A stretch of DNA of 32,128 nt from Acidimicrobiia bacterium (GTDB lineage: Bacteria > Actinomycetota > Acidimicrobiia > Acidimicrobiales > Bin134). Below the pieces are notes generated by a model. That model made no database searches and had not been told where the DNA came from. It saw only the letters and a list, made by a program, of their open reading frames with translations. Below, piece by piece: positions 15,883 to 23,900 of this stretch (position 1 is its first letter; each line of letters begins with the position of its first letter). Made by a program: the position numbers and the translations under genes. The stretch spans positions 1 through 32,128 of the forward strand of contig JAJEDQ010000198.1 of NCBI GenBank assembly GCA_022821445.1, in the 5' to 3' direction.

Positions 15883-16362
15883 GTGACGCGCGTCCTGTTT
15901 CCCGGATCGTTCGACCCGATACACAACGGGCATATGGAAATCGTGGAGACCGCGGCGCGTCTGTTCGAGGAGGTGGTTGTGGCCGCAGTGCACAATCCGC
16001 AGAAGAGTCCTCTGTTCGAGTTGGAAGAGCGTCAATCGATGTTGGATGAGTGCTTCGCCCACTTGCCCAATGTGCGGACCACCCTGTTCGCCAGCCTGGT
16101 GGTGGATCTGGCCCGAGAAGAAGGGGTCGACTTCATTGTGAAGGGCCTCAGAGCGGTTTCCGACTTCGAGAACGAGCTTCAGATGGCCCAGATGAACCAG
16201 GCCATCTCCGGGGTTCACACGCTGTTCATCCCCTCAGCCAGCAAACATTCGTTCCTGGCTTCCAAGCTCATCCGCGAGCTGGCTCGCTTCGGAGAACAAA
16301 TTGACTCCATGGTCCCGCTTCCGGTGGCCAAGCGTCTGATGGAGAGATATCGAGATGGCTGA
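15883..16362 (+). CDS. coaD: Phosphopantetheine adenylyltransferase
   Basis: CoaD transfers AMP from ATP to 4'-phosphopantetheine, the penultimate step of coenzyme A synthesis. The 159-residue protein is full length. It opens with RVLFPGSFDPIHNGH, where HNGH (14-17) is the nucleotidyltransferase HxGH motif. VKGLRAVSDFENELQMAQMN is the PPAT signature, and SASKHSFLASKLIREL is the ATP-binding ISSTxVRE equivalent, here unusually with K-H. It starts at GTG 15883 behind CAGGAG. Its last codons and the following start codon are duplicated 54 bases downstream (see the repeat at 16319-16417). Confidence 0.96.
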   Translation: MTRVLFPGSFDPIHNGHMEIVETAARLFEEVVVAAVHNPQKSPLFELEERQSMLDECFAHLPNVRTTLFASLVVDLAREEGVDFIVKGLRAVSDFENELQMAQMNQAISGVHTLFIPSASKHSFLASKLIRELARFGEQIDSMVPLPVAKRLMERYRDG

Positions 16363-16417
16363 CGTGATTCCATTCCGGTGGCCAAGCGTTTGATCGAGAG
16401 GTACCAAGATGGCTGAC
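16319..16417. repeat. 54-base-period tandem duplication across the coaD-sepIVA junction
   Basis: Copy 1 (16319-16363) holds the last coaD codons, the coaD stop and an ATGGCTGAC. Copy 2 (16373-16417) matches at about 40 of 45 positions and holds the real sepIVA start. Copy 2 would still read PVAKRLIERYQDG then stop in the coaD frame. Copy 1's ATG at 16355 opens a 12-codon frame (MADVIPFRWPSV) ending at 16393, upstream of and in frame with the real MAD start. Confidence 0.85.
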
Positions 16418-17008
16418 ATCGATCCCAATACACCTGCTACATCTGCAGCCCACCAGGCAGTGGCCGGGACGTTTGTGGACCCCGAGTTCGACTTGCTGCT
16501 GCGACGGGCAATTGAGCTGGTGGATACCGCCCGCCCCATGCCGCTTTCGGCTTCTTCCATGATCAACAAGGACGAAGTCCTCGAGCTGCTTCAGAGCTGC
16601 TTGAACCGTCTTCCCGAGGAGATGCGGGCAGCTCGTTGGCTGTTGAAGGAGCGTGAGGACTTTTTGAAGAGGGTCCACCGGGAGGGCGACGAGATCCTGG
16701 TGGCCGCCCGGTCGCAGGCCGAGACCATGGTGCAGCGCACGGAGGTGGTCAAGGCGGCTGAACAACGGGCCCGGAGAATGGTAGAGGAAGCCGAGGCCAC
16801 CGCCCGCAGACTGCGCTTGGAGACCGAGGACTATTGCGATACCAAATTGGGTAGTTTCGAAAACGCCCTCGAGCGCATCTTGAATACCGTCAAGGAAGCC
16901 CGGTCCCGGCTGCAAGGCGACCCGCTTGCCGATCTGGTTCGGGCCTACGATTCCGAGCCGGAACCAGAGCCCGACGACGGCTTTTTCGATCAAGACACCG
17001 TGGGCTGA
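16409..17008 (+). CDS. sepIVA: DivIVA-like septum-site protein, SepIVA family
   Basis: The 199-residue cytoplasmic protein has no membrane segment. A disordered N-terminus is followed by DLLLRRAIELVDTARPMPLS and then long helical coiled-coil segments from about 50 to 175 (EVLELLQSCLNRLPEEMRAA, AEQRARRMVEEAEATARRLR, LERILNTVKEARSRLQ). It ends in an acidic tail rich in E, P and D. Mycobacterial SepIVA, a DivIVA-fold protein needed for division and polar growth, occupies the same place directly before the yceD (DUF177) gene. The assignment rests on coiled-coil character plus that synteny. ATG 16409 lies in the second copy of a duplicated junction, with GAGAGG upstream acting as a weak ribosome-binding site. 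Confidence 0.75.
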   Translation: MADIDPNTPATSAAHQAVAGTFVDPEFDLLLRRAIELVDTARPMPLSASSMINKDEVLELLQSCLNRLPEEMRAARWLLKEREDFLKRVHREGDEILVAARSQAETMVQRTEVVKAAEQRARRMVEEAEATARRLRLETEDYCDTKLGSFENALERILNTVKEARSRLQGDPLADLVRAYDSEPEPEPDDGFFDQDTVG

Positions 17009-17026
17009 ACCGCGGGAGGAGGCACC

Positions 17027-17524
17027 ATGTCGAGGCAGCTGGTCGTGCCGGTGGCAGAATTGCTGCGCCGTCCCGGCTCGCAACGGGAGATCTCCCTCCA
17101 GGCCCACTTCGACGACCTGTCCAACTCCGACGCCGTGGTACGCGGGCCGGTTGATCTCCACCTCCATCTGGAGTCGGCCATTAGCGGTTTGGAAGTGAGC
17201 GGCTCGCTTCATGCTGGATGGCGCGGGTCATGTCGGCGGTGTCTGGAGCCCATTGAGCAAACAGTGCAACAGGATCTGCGGGAGATGTACGCCAGCGCCC
17301 CGACCGATGAAGAGACGTATCCGATTCACGACGGAGAAGTGGACTTGACCCCGATGGTGCGCGACTGCCTTGTTCTCGCTCTGCCCATCGCCCCACTCTG
17401 CTCGGACGACTGCCTCGGGCCGGCCCCTGATGACTATCCGATGAACCAACCTGAGCCCACCGGCGATGATCGCCCCAAGGATCCCCGATGGGCCGCGTTA
17501 GACGCGCTGCAAACTGGCCAGTAG
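17027..17524 (+). CDS. yceD: DUF177 protein YceD, large-subunit rRNA accumulation factor
   Basis: The 165-residue protein is a DUF177 (YceD) member; in E. coli and plants the family is linked to 23S rRNA accumulation, and it is typically paired with rpmF. Visible features are the N-terminal VVPVAELLRRPGSQREI, GSLHAGWRGSCRRCLEPIE with the conserved CxxC, DLTPMVRDCLVLALPIAPLC with a second Cys, and the following CSDDCLG. It starts at ATG 17027 behind the strong ribosome-binding site GGGAGGAGG, 18 bases after sepIVA, and lies 70 bases before rpmF, as expected. The C-terminal PKDPRWAALDAL box is also typical. Confidence 0.9.
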   Translation: MSRQLVVPVAELLRRPGSQREISLQAHFDDLSNSDAVVRGPVDLHLHLESAISGLEVSGSLHAGWRGSCRRCLEPIEQTVQQDLREMYASAPTDEETYPIHDGEVDLTPMVRDCLVLALPIAPLCSDDCLGPAPDDYPMNQPEPTGDDRPKDPRWAALDALQTGQ

Positions 17525-17594
17525 ACTTGTTTGTCGCATCAGCGCCGGTTTCATCCGCGGCGCGGCATTCTTTCTCCACACCTAGGACCGTTCG

Positions 17595-17774
17595 ATGGCT
17601 GTACCCAAGAAGAAAACTTCCAAGGCCAAGGGCCGAAGCCGCCGGGCCGCGGCTTGGCGAGTGTCGGCGCCGGCGCAGAGCACGTGTCCCCGCTGTGGAG
17701 CGGTCAAGAGGCCACACCGGGTGTGCGGGGTGTGCGGGTGGTACGCCGGCCGCGAAGCCATGGAAGTGGCCTGA
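17595..17774 (+). CDS. rpmF: 50S ribosomal protein L32
   Basis: A 59-residue protein starting MAVPKKKTSKAKGRSRRAAA, the standard L32 opening. It carries a four-Cys zinc ribbon: CPRC at 31-34 and CGVC at 44-47 in RPHRVCGVCGWYAGRE. L32 is a zinc-binding protein of the large subunit. The gene follows yceD and precedes plsX, the common yceD-rpmF-plsX order. It was found by reading the gap directly. The start is ATG 17595; no strong Shine-Dalgarno is visible (GGACC). Confidence 0.95.
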   Translation: MAVPKKKTSKAKGRSRRAAAWRVSAPAQSTCPRCGAVKRPHRVCGVCGWYAGREAMEVA

Positions 17775-17795
17775 GCCCTTCCATACCGCCAATTT

Positions 17796-17840
17796 GCCAA
17801 ATCGCAAGTGGCCAAATCGCAAGTGGCCAAATCGCAATTT
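17796..17840. repeat. Three tandem 15-base units between rpmF and plsX
   Basis: GCCAAATCGCAAGTG occurs twice exactly (17796-17810, 17811-17825). A third copy with a changed end (GCCAAATCGCAATTT, 17826-17840) abuts the plsX ribosome-binding site. The array is AT-richer than its surroundings and contains short TTGC/GCAA inverted repeats. It could be a regulator-binding array or slippage product; no function can be assigned. Confidence 0.9.
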
Positions 17841-17851
17841 GAGAGGGTCCT

Positions 17852-18847
17852 TTGACATCGCTTCCCGTTGCCGTTGATGCAATGGGGGGCGACAATGCCC
17901 CCCAGTCGGTGTTGGCTGGTGTCCGTATCGCGGCTGAGCAGGGCATTCCCGTGTTGCTGGTAGGCCAACCCGAGCAACTGCCCGCTGACGGCGAGTTCGA
18001 GGTGATTGCCGCGTCGCAAGTCATATCCATGGGGGCCGAAGCGGCGTCCAGCGTGCGAAAGATGAAGGACTCTTCTGTGGTGCGGGCCGCCGAGGCGGTT
18101 CGCGATGGCCGCGCCTCTGCCATGGTCAGCGCGGGAAACACCGGAGCGGCCATGGCTGCGTCCCTGTTGAGGATGGGGCGTATCCGAGGTGTGTCCCGTC
18201 CCGCGATCGCCACGCCGATCGTCGTTCCCGGCCGTGCTTGGCCAAACGTGATGCTGGATTCGGGTGCCAACACCGAGTGCAGCGCGGAGTGGCTGGTGCA
18301 GTTCGCCCAGATGGGTGCGGTGTACTGCCGCGACCGCTGGGGGGTGGCAGAGCCCCGAGTCGGGCTCCTGTCCAACGGGGAGGAGGCCGGCAAAGGATCG
18401 CCCTTGGTCAAGGAGGCGTTCGAGCTGTTGGAGGACAAGGCCTGGCAAGCCCGGACGGGTGCGGTGTTCGCCGGCAATGTCGAAGGACGGGACCTGCTGG
18501 AGGATCTAGTGGATGTGATCGTCACGGACGGTTTCACCGGGAACGTCGCCCTCAAAACCGCTGAGGGTGTGGCCAAGCAACTAATCAGCGCACTGTTGGA
18601 GGCGTTCGACTCCTCTGACGAGGCCAGGCAGGGGGCCGAGCTGCTGGTGCCCGCGCTGACCCCGCTGTACGACAAGTTCAACCCCGATTCGGTGGGTGGT
18701 GCCATTCTCCTCGGGGTGAGGGGTGTCACGATCATCAGCCATGGGGCGTCGTCCCCAAGGGCATTGGCCAATGCCATAGAAGTGGCCTGTGAACTGGCCG
18801 AACGCGACACTGTGGGCTCATTGCGCCGGATTTTGTCCTCCGAATAG
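17852..18847 (+). CDS. plsX: Phosphate acyltransferase PlsX
   Basis: PlsX makes acyl phosphate from acyl-ACP and phosphate, the first step of the PlsX/PlsY/PlsC phospholipid pathway; it is a peripheral membrane enzyme. The 331-residue protein has the usual signatures: VAVDAMGGDNAPQSVLAG at the start, MVSAGNTGAAMAASLL, ATPIVVPGRAWPNVMLDSGAN, VGLLSNGEEAGKGSPL, DVIVTDGFTGNVALKTAEG and FNPDSVGGAILLGVRG. It starts with TTG at 17852 behind GAGAGGG, right after the 15-base tandem array. Its product substrate links it to acpP just downstream and to FakA upstream. Confidence 0.95.
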   Translation: MTSLPVAVDAMGGDNAPQSVLAGVRIAAEQGIPVLLVGQPEQLPADGEFEVIAASQVISMGAEAASSVRKMKDSSVVRAAEAVRDGRASAMVSAGNTGAAMAASLLRMGRIRGVSRPAIATPIVVPGRAWPNVMLDSGANTECSAEWLVQFAQMGAVYCRDRWGVAEPRVGLLSNGEEAGKGSPLVKEAFELLEDKAWQARTGAVFAGNVEGRDLLEDLVDVIVTDGFTGNVALKTAEGVAKQLISALLEAFDSSDEARQGAELLVPALTPLYDKFNPDSVGGAILLGVRGVTIISHGASSPRALANAIEVACELAERDTVGSLRRILSSE

Positions 18848-18892
18848 GGATTCCCTCAGTCCTTGGTGGGTAAGGAGATGGACAAGCTGGCG

Positions 18893-18898
18893 TATACT
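18893..18898 (+). promoter_or_regulatory. -10 box TATACT ahead of acpP
   Basis: TATACT is the closest match in the window to the sigma-70 -10 consensus. It lies 38 nt before the chosen acpP start and rules out the TTG at 18898 as start. No good -35 is spaced correctly. It predicts a short leader with GGAG as ribosome-binding site. Confidence 0.5.
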
Positions 18899-18936
18899 TG
18901 TCGGGCGCCGAGTCGCTGAACCGCCCCGGAGATGCC

Positions 18937-19236
18937 GTGCCATCCGAAACCCATGTCGAACAGAGCCCGCTAGATCGAGACGGGGTTTTGACCCTCGTCA
19001 CTGAGTGCCTGGCCGACATCTTGGAGATTTCCCCGGACCGGATCACCGAAGGACAGGCATTTGCCGACGATCTCGACGCCGATTCACTTGCTCTCATCGA
19101 GCTCGTGGAAACCCTGGAAGAGGAGTTGAGCGAGAGGACTGTTGGCTTCAGCATCGATGACGAAGACCTGGAGGATCTCAAGACGGTGCGAGACGCCGTC
19201 GACTATGTCCACGGCCGCCTGAGCCGAAGCTCCTGA
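18937..19236 (+). CDS. acpP: Acyl carrier protein
   Basis: A 99-residue acidic carrier protein. The phosphopantetheine attachment Ser is S50 in DDLDADSLALIELVETLEEE, the classical D-S-L motif followed by the acidic recognition helix II. ADILEISPDRITEGQAF is the typical helix I and loop. It shuttles acyl chains for fatty-acid synthesis and gives acyl groups to PlsX, encoded just upstream. GTG 18937 is preferred: GGAG (18928-18931) sits 5 nt upstream, and the -10 box at 18893 excludes longer versions. The N-terminus is about 15 residues longer than in E. coli AcpP. Its stop overlaps the proposed CTG start of rnc. Confidence 0.92.
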   Translation: MPSETHVEQSPLDRDGVLTLVTECLADILEISPDRITEGQAFADDLDADSLALIELVETLEEELSERTVGFSIDDEDLEDLKTVRDAVDYVHGRLSRSS

Positions 19237-19955
19237 CCGCTGAATCCGACATCGCTGCTCTAGCCGATCGCCTCGGCTACCAATTCGCCCAGCCCAGCTT
19301 GCTGGTCGAGGCGTTGACCCACCGATCCTGGTGTGCCGACCATGCCGGGACTTCCTCCAACGAGCGTCTGGAGTTTTTGGGTGATGCCGTTTTGGCTTTG
19401 GTGGTAACCGACCACATTTACACCGCCTACCCCGAAATGGCCGAAGGCCAACTGGCGCCGCTGCGAGCCGAGGTGGTCCGAGCCGAAGCCTTGGCCGATC
19501 TCGCGGTCGAGTTGCAGTTGGGAAAGGCCCTCCGCCTGGGTCGCGGTGAAGAGGTGTCCGGGGGGCGTGAAAAGCTGTCGATCCTCTCCGATGCCATGGA
19601 AGCGGTGATCGGCGCGGTCTATCTGGATGCCCCGTGGGAGAAACTGATCGAGTTGGTTCGGGGCTGGCTGGATGATCGCATCGCCGCGGCATCCGAACGC
19701 CCGGGCATCAGGGATTTCAAGACGAGGTTGCAGGAATACTGCGCCCGCAGTGGCCAAAATGCCCCTGAATACCGCCTGACGGAGAGGGGCCCCGACCACG
19801 CCAAGCAGTTCCTCGCCGTTGTGCATATGGGCGGCGAAGAACGAGGTCGAGGCCGAGGCCGGTCCAAAAAACAAGCCGAGCAGGCCGCTGCTGCCTTGGC
19901 CTGGCAAACCCTGAACCATGATGAAGTGGCCGCGGTCTCTGGAGCAGCCCCGTGA
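19233..19955 (+). CDS. rnc: Ribonuclease III, probable CTG start
   Basis: RNase III cleaves double-stranded RNA to process rRNA precursors and structured mRNAs. The signature NERLEFLGDAVL, with the catalytic acidic pair E47/D51, and LSDAMEAVIGAVYLD, with the second pair, form the nuclease domain. FKTRLQEYCARSGQ to KKQAEQAAAALAWQTL is the double-stranded-RNA-binding domain. No ATG, GTG or TTG lies in frame between the upstream stop (19158) and TTG 19299. Starting at 19299 would delete the first helix and the conserved LGY. CTG 19233 gives a 240-residue protein opening TAESDIAALADRLGYQF, matches other RNase III N-termini, and overlaps the acpP stop as CTGA, like the ATGA/GTGA overlaps elsewhere here. 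Confidence 0.9.
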   Translation: MTAESDIAALADRLGYQFAQPSLLVEALTHRSWCADHAGTSSNERLEFLGDAVLALVVTDHIYTAYPEMAEGQLAPLRAEVVRAEALADLAVELQLGKALRLGRGEEVSGGREKLSILSDAMEAVIGAVYLDAPWEKLIELVRGWLDDRIAAASERPGIRDFKTRLQEYCARSGQNAPEYRLTERGPDHAKQFLAVVHMGGEERGRGRGRSKKQAEQAAAALAWQTLNHDEVAAVSGAAP

Positions 19956-20007
19956 TCTCGGCAGAAGCAGAAGTTGTAGAAGGAGAAGGACAACGAGGAG
20001 TAACCCG

Positions 20008-20853
20008 ATGATCGCACTACCCGAAATCGAGACCATCCGCCGCGACCTGGACAGAGAGCTGTCTGGTCTTCGCATCAAGTCTGTGGAGGTCCTCGAAACC
20101 GGGCACGCCAAGCGGTCCGGAGGGCCAAAGAAGCTTGCGGCCCGGCTGGAGAAGATGAAGATCACCAATGTCCGCCGTCGGGGGCTGTACTTGATTATGG
20201 GTCTGGACAGCGAGGATGTGGTGGTTGCTCATCTGGGCACTGGAGGCCAGCTCCGACGCCACGCCAACCGAGACAGCATTGAGCCCAATACCGCGGTGGC
20301 GATCACCTTCACCAAGAGCGGGCAGCTTCGACTGGTGAACGGAGCTGGCGATGCCATCCTGTTCTTGGCCAATGCCGAGAAGCTGATTGAGGAAGTCCCC
20401 GAGTTGGGGGGGCTGGGGATTGACCCCCTCGAACAGCCGGTGCCGTGGCGGATGTTCGGCGAGATCCTTTTGGCCCAGGACGCCAAGCTGAAAGCCGTGC
20501 TGACCGATGACCGCGTGGTGGTTGGACTGGGTGAGATGTACTCAGACGAGATCTTGTTCGCAGCCGGTTTGCGGTTCGACCGCCTGCCGAACTCCTTGGG
20601 ACCTCAAGAGGTCAGGCGATTGCACCGGGCGATGGTGGAAACCTTGCACGATGCGGCCAAACACCGGGGCGCCACTTTGGGGGATGGCTTCTACGTAGAC
20701 GTACACGGAAAGCCGGGCGGCTACGAGGAGTACCTCAACGTGTTCAAGCAGGCCGGCAAGGGTGGACGGCCCTGCCCCCGCTGTCATCGCCCGATCCAGA
20801 AGTACCGTTTCCGCCGCCGGTGGACTTACTACTGCGAGCAGTGCCAGATCTGA
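20008..20853 (+). CDS. Fpg/MutM-family protein lacking catalytic residues
   Basis: The gene sits in the fpg position between rnc and smc and encodes 281 residues of Fpg/Nei-like fold. The opening is MIALPEIETIRRDL, where active Fpg has M-P-E-L-P-E-V-E: the N-terminal catalytic Pro and Glu are replaced by Ile-Ala. The beta-lyase Lys of RRGKYL is Leu (RRGLYL). The DNA-probing Met of HLGMSG is Thr (HLGTGG), the RRFG wedge is AGDA, and the Asn of GNIYADE is Glu (GEMYSDE). The helix-two-turn-helix and the C-terminal zinc finger (CPRCH ... CEQC) are intact. It is unlikely to be a glycosylase; it may bind DNA damage or another nucleic-acid structure (inference). ATG 20008 has AGGAG 7 nt upstream. 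A longer N-terminus from 19918 is a low-complexity artefact. Confidence 0.88.
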   Translation: MIALPEIETIRRDLDRELSGLRIKSVEVLETGHAKRSGGPKKLAARLEKMKITNVRRRGLYLIMGLDSEDVVVAHLGTGGQLRRHANRDSIEPNTAVAITFTKSGQLRLVNGAGDAILFLANAEKLIEEVPELGGLGIDPLEQPVPWRMFGEILLAQDAKLKAVLTDDRVVVGLGEMYSDEILFAAGLRFDRLPNSLGPQEVRRLHRAMVETLHDAAKHRGATLGDGFYVDVHGKPGGYEEYLNVFKQAGKGGRPCPRCHRPIQKYRFRRRWTYYCEQCQI

Positions 20854-20958
20854 CCGGCCGCCTCTGTAGGCAGTAGGCAGCAATTCCGCAAGTAGCTGAC
20901 TCGCCATGTCTATCCAGCCAACTCGGCTTAGTTCCATAAATCGCGTCCTTCGGCTGGG

Positions 20959-20964
20959 TAGGGT
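20959..20964 (+). promoter_or_regulatory. -10 box TAGGGT for leaderless smc
   Basis: TAGGGT ends 7 nt before GTG 20972, and there is no Shine-Dalgarno in between (CGATTAG). The 118-base spacer after the Fpg-like gene also has a 7-base tandem TAGGCAG but no clear terminator. Confidence 0.45.
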
Positions 20965-20971
20965 CGATTAG

Positions 20972-23900
20972 GTGTTCTTGAAGGCGCTGACGCTCAAGGG
21001 GTTCAAGTCTTTCGCCGATCCGACCACGCTGGTGTTCGAGCCCGGCGTGACGGCAATCGTCGGGCCCAACGGCAGCGGCAAGTCCAACGTGGTGGACGCG
21101 GTGGCCTGGACTCTGGGGGCCCAAGCCCCGACGTCGGTGCGCTCGGCCAAGATGGAAGACGTCATCTTCGCGGGAACTGCCTCTCGATCGGCGCTGGGTC
21201 GGGCGGAGGTGTCGCTGAGCATCGACAACTCTTCGCGTCTGCTGCCCATCGAATTCGAAGAGGTCACCATCACTCGGACGCTGTTCCGGAGCGGGGACAG
21301 CACGTATGCCATCAACGGAGTGCCCTGTCGGCTGCTCGACATTCAGGAACTGCTGAGCGACTCCGGCGTTGGCCGCCAGCAGCATGTGATCGTCTCCCAG
21401 CGCCAGATCGAGGGGGTTCTGAGCGCCCGGCCTGAAGACCGTCGGGCCGTCATCGAGGAGGCCGCGGGCGTGTTGAAGTATCGCCGCCGCAAGGAGAAGT
21501 CGGAACGGCGGCTGGCCGCGTCTGAGGCCAACCTCACCCGGCTATCCGACGTGGTGCGGGAGATTCGGCGCCAGTTGCGGCCATTGGAGCGTCAGGCCGA
21601 GGCGGCCCGGCGGCACGGCGGCCTTGTGGCAGAACTGGGCGGTCTTCGCCGCCATCTTGCGGGACAGGAGATCGACCAGCTTCGCCGGCGGGTTCGCCAG
21701 CTGACTCAGGACCAGGCGGCCGATCGCCGCGAGATGGAGCAACTGTCGGTCCAGGTGGAGGCCGTAGACCGAGACTTGGCCGCGGCCGAATCTCAATTGT
21801 CAGCGACCGACGGGCAGGACATCAGCGACGCGCTGATGCGCTTCGAGGGGCTCACCGAGCGGCTTCGAGGGATGGAGGCGCTGATGTCGGAGCGCCGTCT
21901 GCGCTTGCAGCGGGAGCGAAATGCCGGAGTGGACGAGGATGTGGTGGCCACATTGGAGGCCGAGTCAAACCGACTGGCCAGAGAGCTGCGCGAAGTTGAG
22001 GACGCCGCGACGGCATTGGCACCCGATGAGGCCGGTGTGGCTGATGCCGAACAGCAGTTGGAGCAGCTTCGCCTGTTGTTCGACGAGCGGTGGGGCGACC
22101 AGAACCTGCCGTTATCGGCAGCGGATGCCCCTCGGATCAAAGGCGAGTTGAGAATCTTGGAGGCGTCGATCCAACGGGATCAAGCGGAATCAGACCGCCT
22201 GGGCCGGAACCTTGGGGAGTTGGAAGGACGTCAGCAGGCGTTGGTTGAGGAGCTGGACCGATGCTGGGCTGAGGCCACAAGCGTCGAAGAGGCTGAGCAG
22301 TCCCAGCGGCACGAGCTTGACCGTGCCGATCGGTTGGTAGACGAGGCCCGAGCGGCGAGCGAGCAACAGAGAGCCGCTCTCGCCGAAATAGTGGGAGAAC
22401 GCCATGCCTGGGAGGCGCGGCGGGAGGCCCTCTCCCTCGCCTTGGACGAGGCACGCGATCAGTCTGGCGCCCAGCGTCTGGCCGGCATCGATGGTGTGGT
22501 GGGCACGCTACTCGAGGTTGTCGACATCGATCGGGGGTGGGAGGCGGCCTTTGAAGCGGCGGCGGGCGAAGCGGTGGCCGCCGTGGTGGCCACCGATACC
22601 GAGGTCGCCATGCGAGCCATTGCCACCCTGGAAGCAGACAATGTGAGCGGGGCGGTCTTGGCCCTGAGCGGATCGGGGCCAGCCGCGGCGACCCCTGCGG
22701 TGGGGGTTCCCCTGCGCTCCCACGTGCGTTCCTCGGTAGCGGGTATGGACCAGCTGCTCGACGCCTTGGTTGGCTCGGTTGGAGTGGTGGAGAGCAGCGA
22801 GCAGGCGGCTGCGGCGGCAATCGCCGATCCCTCCGCGGTGGTGGTAACCCGCCGGGGCGACCGGTTCTCCCCGTTGGGATGGCGAGTGGGCGTTCGGCGC
22901 TCTGGGGCTACCAGAGGACTGTTGGATGAAGCCGAGCAGGCGTTGGCGCGGGCATCTGAAGCGGAGGTCACCGCCAAGGAAGATCTGGTGGTTGTCGACC
23001 GCCGGCGAGAGGAGGCCGAAGAGCAGGCGGCCCAGGCCCGGCAAACGTCATTGAGCCAGTCGGAGGCTCTGGAGACTGCCCGGGGGCGGGCCGCCGCGGT
23101 GGAGCGGGAGCTGCGCGACGTGGAAGTGGGAATTGCTGCGCTCGGCCCCCGATGTGGAGAACTGGATGCCAGGATTGCCGAGGATCGGCGTCGGGCTGGT
23201 GAGCTGCAAGAGGAACTGCCCGAACACGAGGCCAGGGAAGCCGAGCATCAGGCGCGTGTGGAGAGCATGAACCGAGAACGCAATGAGCTGTCTCACAAGT
23301 CCCACGCCGTGAGCACCCTTCGCTCCGACTACCGAATTCGGGCCGCTGGATTGGAAGAGCGCCGCCGCCTGTTATCGACACAGCGAGACGACATCGAGCG
23401 GCGGTTGAGCGAGATGGCCCAAGCTCGCGCCGAAGTTGCATCTCGACGGGAGGCCGTCGACTTGCGGCTGGCTGTCGTCGACCAACTCACAGGCCTGTTG
23501 GCTCGCAGGGTCCAAGAGGCAGGCCACCAGCTTGAGGGCCTTCGCCGCCGACGGGCGCGGGAATCTGAGGCGGCTCGGGCCGCGGCCCGGAGGCTTGAGG
23601 AGCTGCGAAGCCAGCGGGCCCAGGCCGAGGCTCGGCTGGGACAGTGCCAAGAACGAGACCGCAGCGCCGAGATTGAGTTGGCCGAGGCGGGGATCAGGCT
23701 GGAGGCGGCGGTCGACCGCTGCCGCCGGGAGCTGGACTGCGAACCCGGCGAGGCTGTGGCTGCGGAATGCCCTCCCCTGGAGCCGGGCGTTGCTCCCGCC
23801 GACCGGATCAGGGCACTGGAACAGGAGCTGCGCATTATGGGGCCCGTTAACCCGTTGGCGCTGGAGGAATACGAGGCGCTCTCGGAGCGCTATGAGTTCA

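Noticed and set aside
19299..19301. TTG as the rnc start
   Set aside because: It would remove the first helix and the conserved LGY residues of RNase III.
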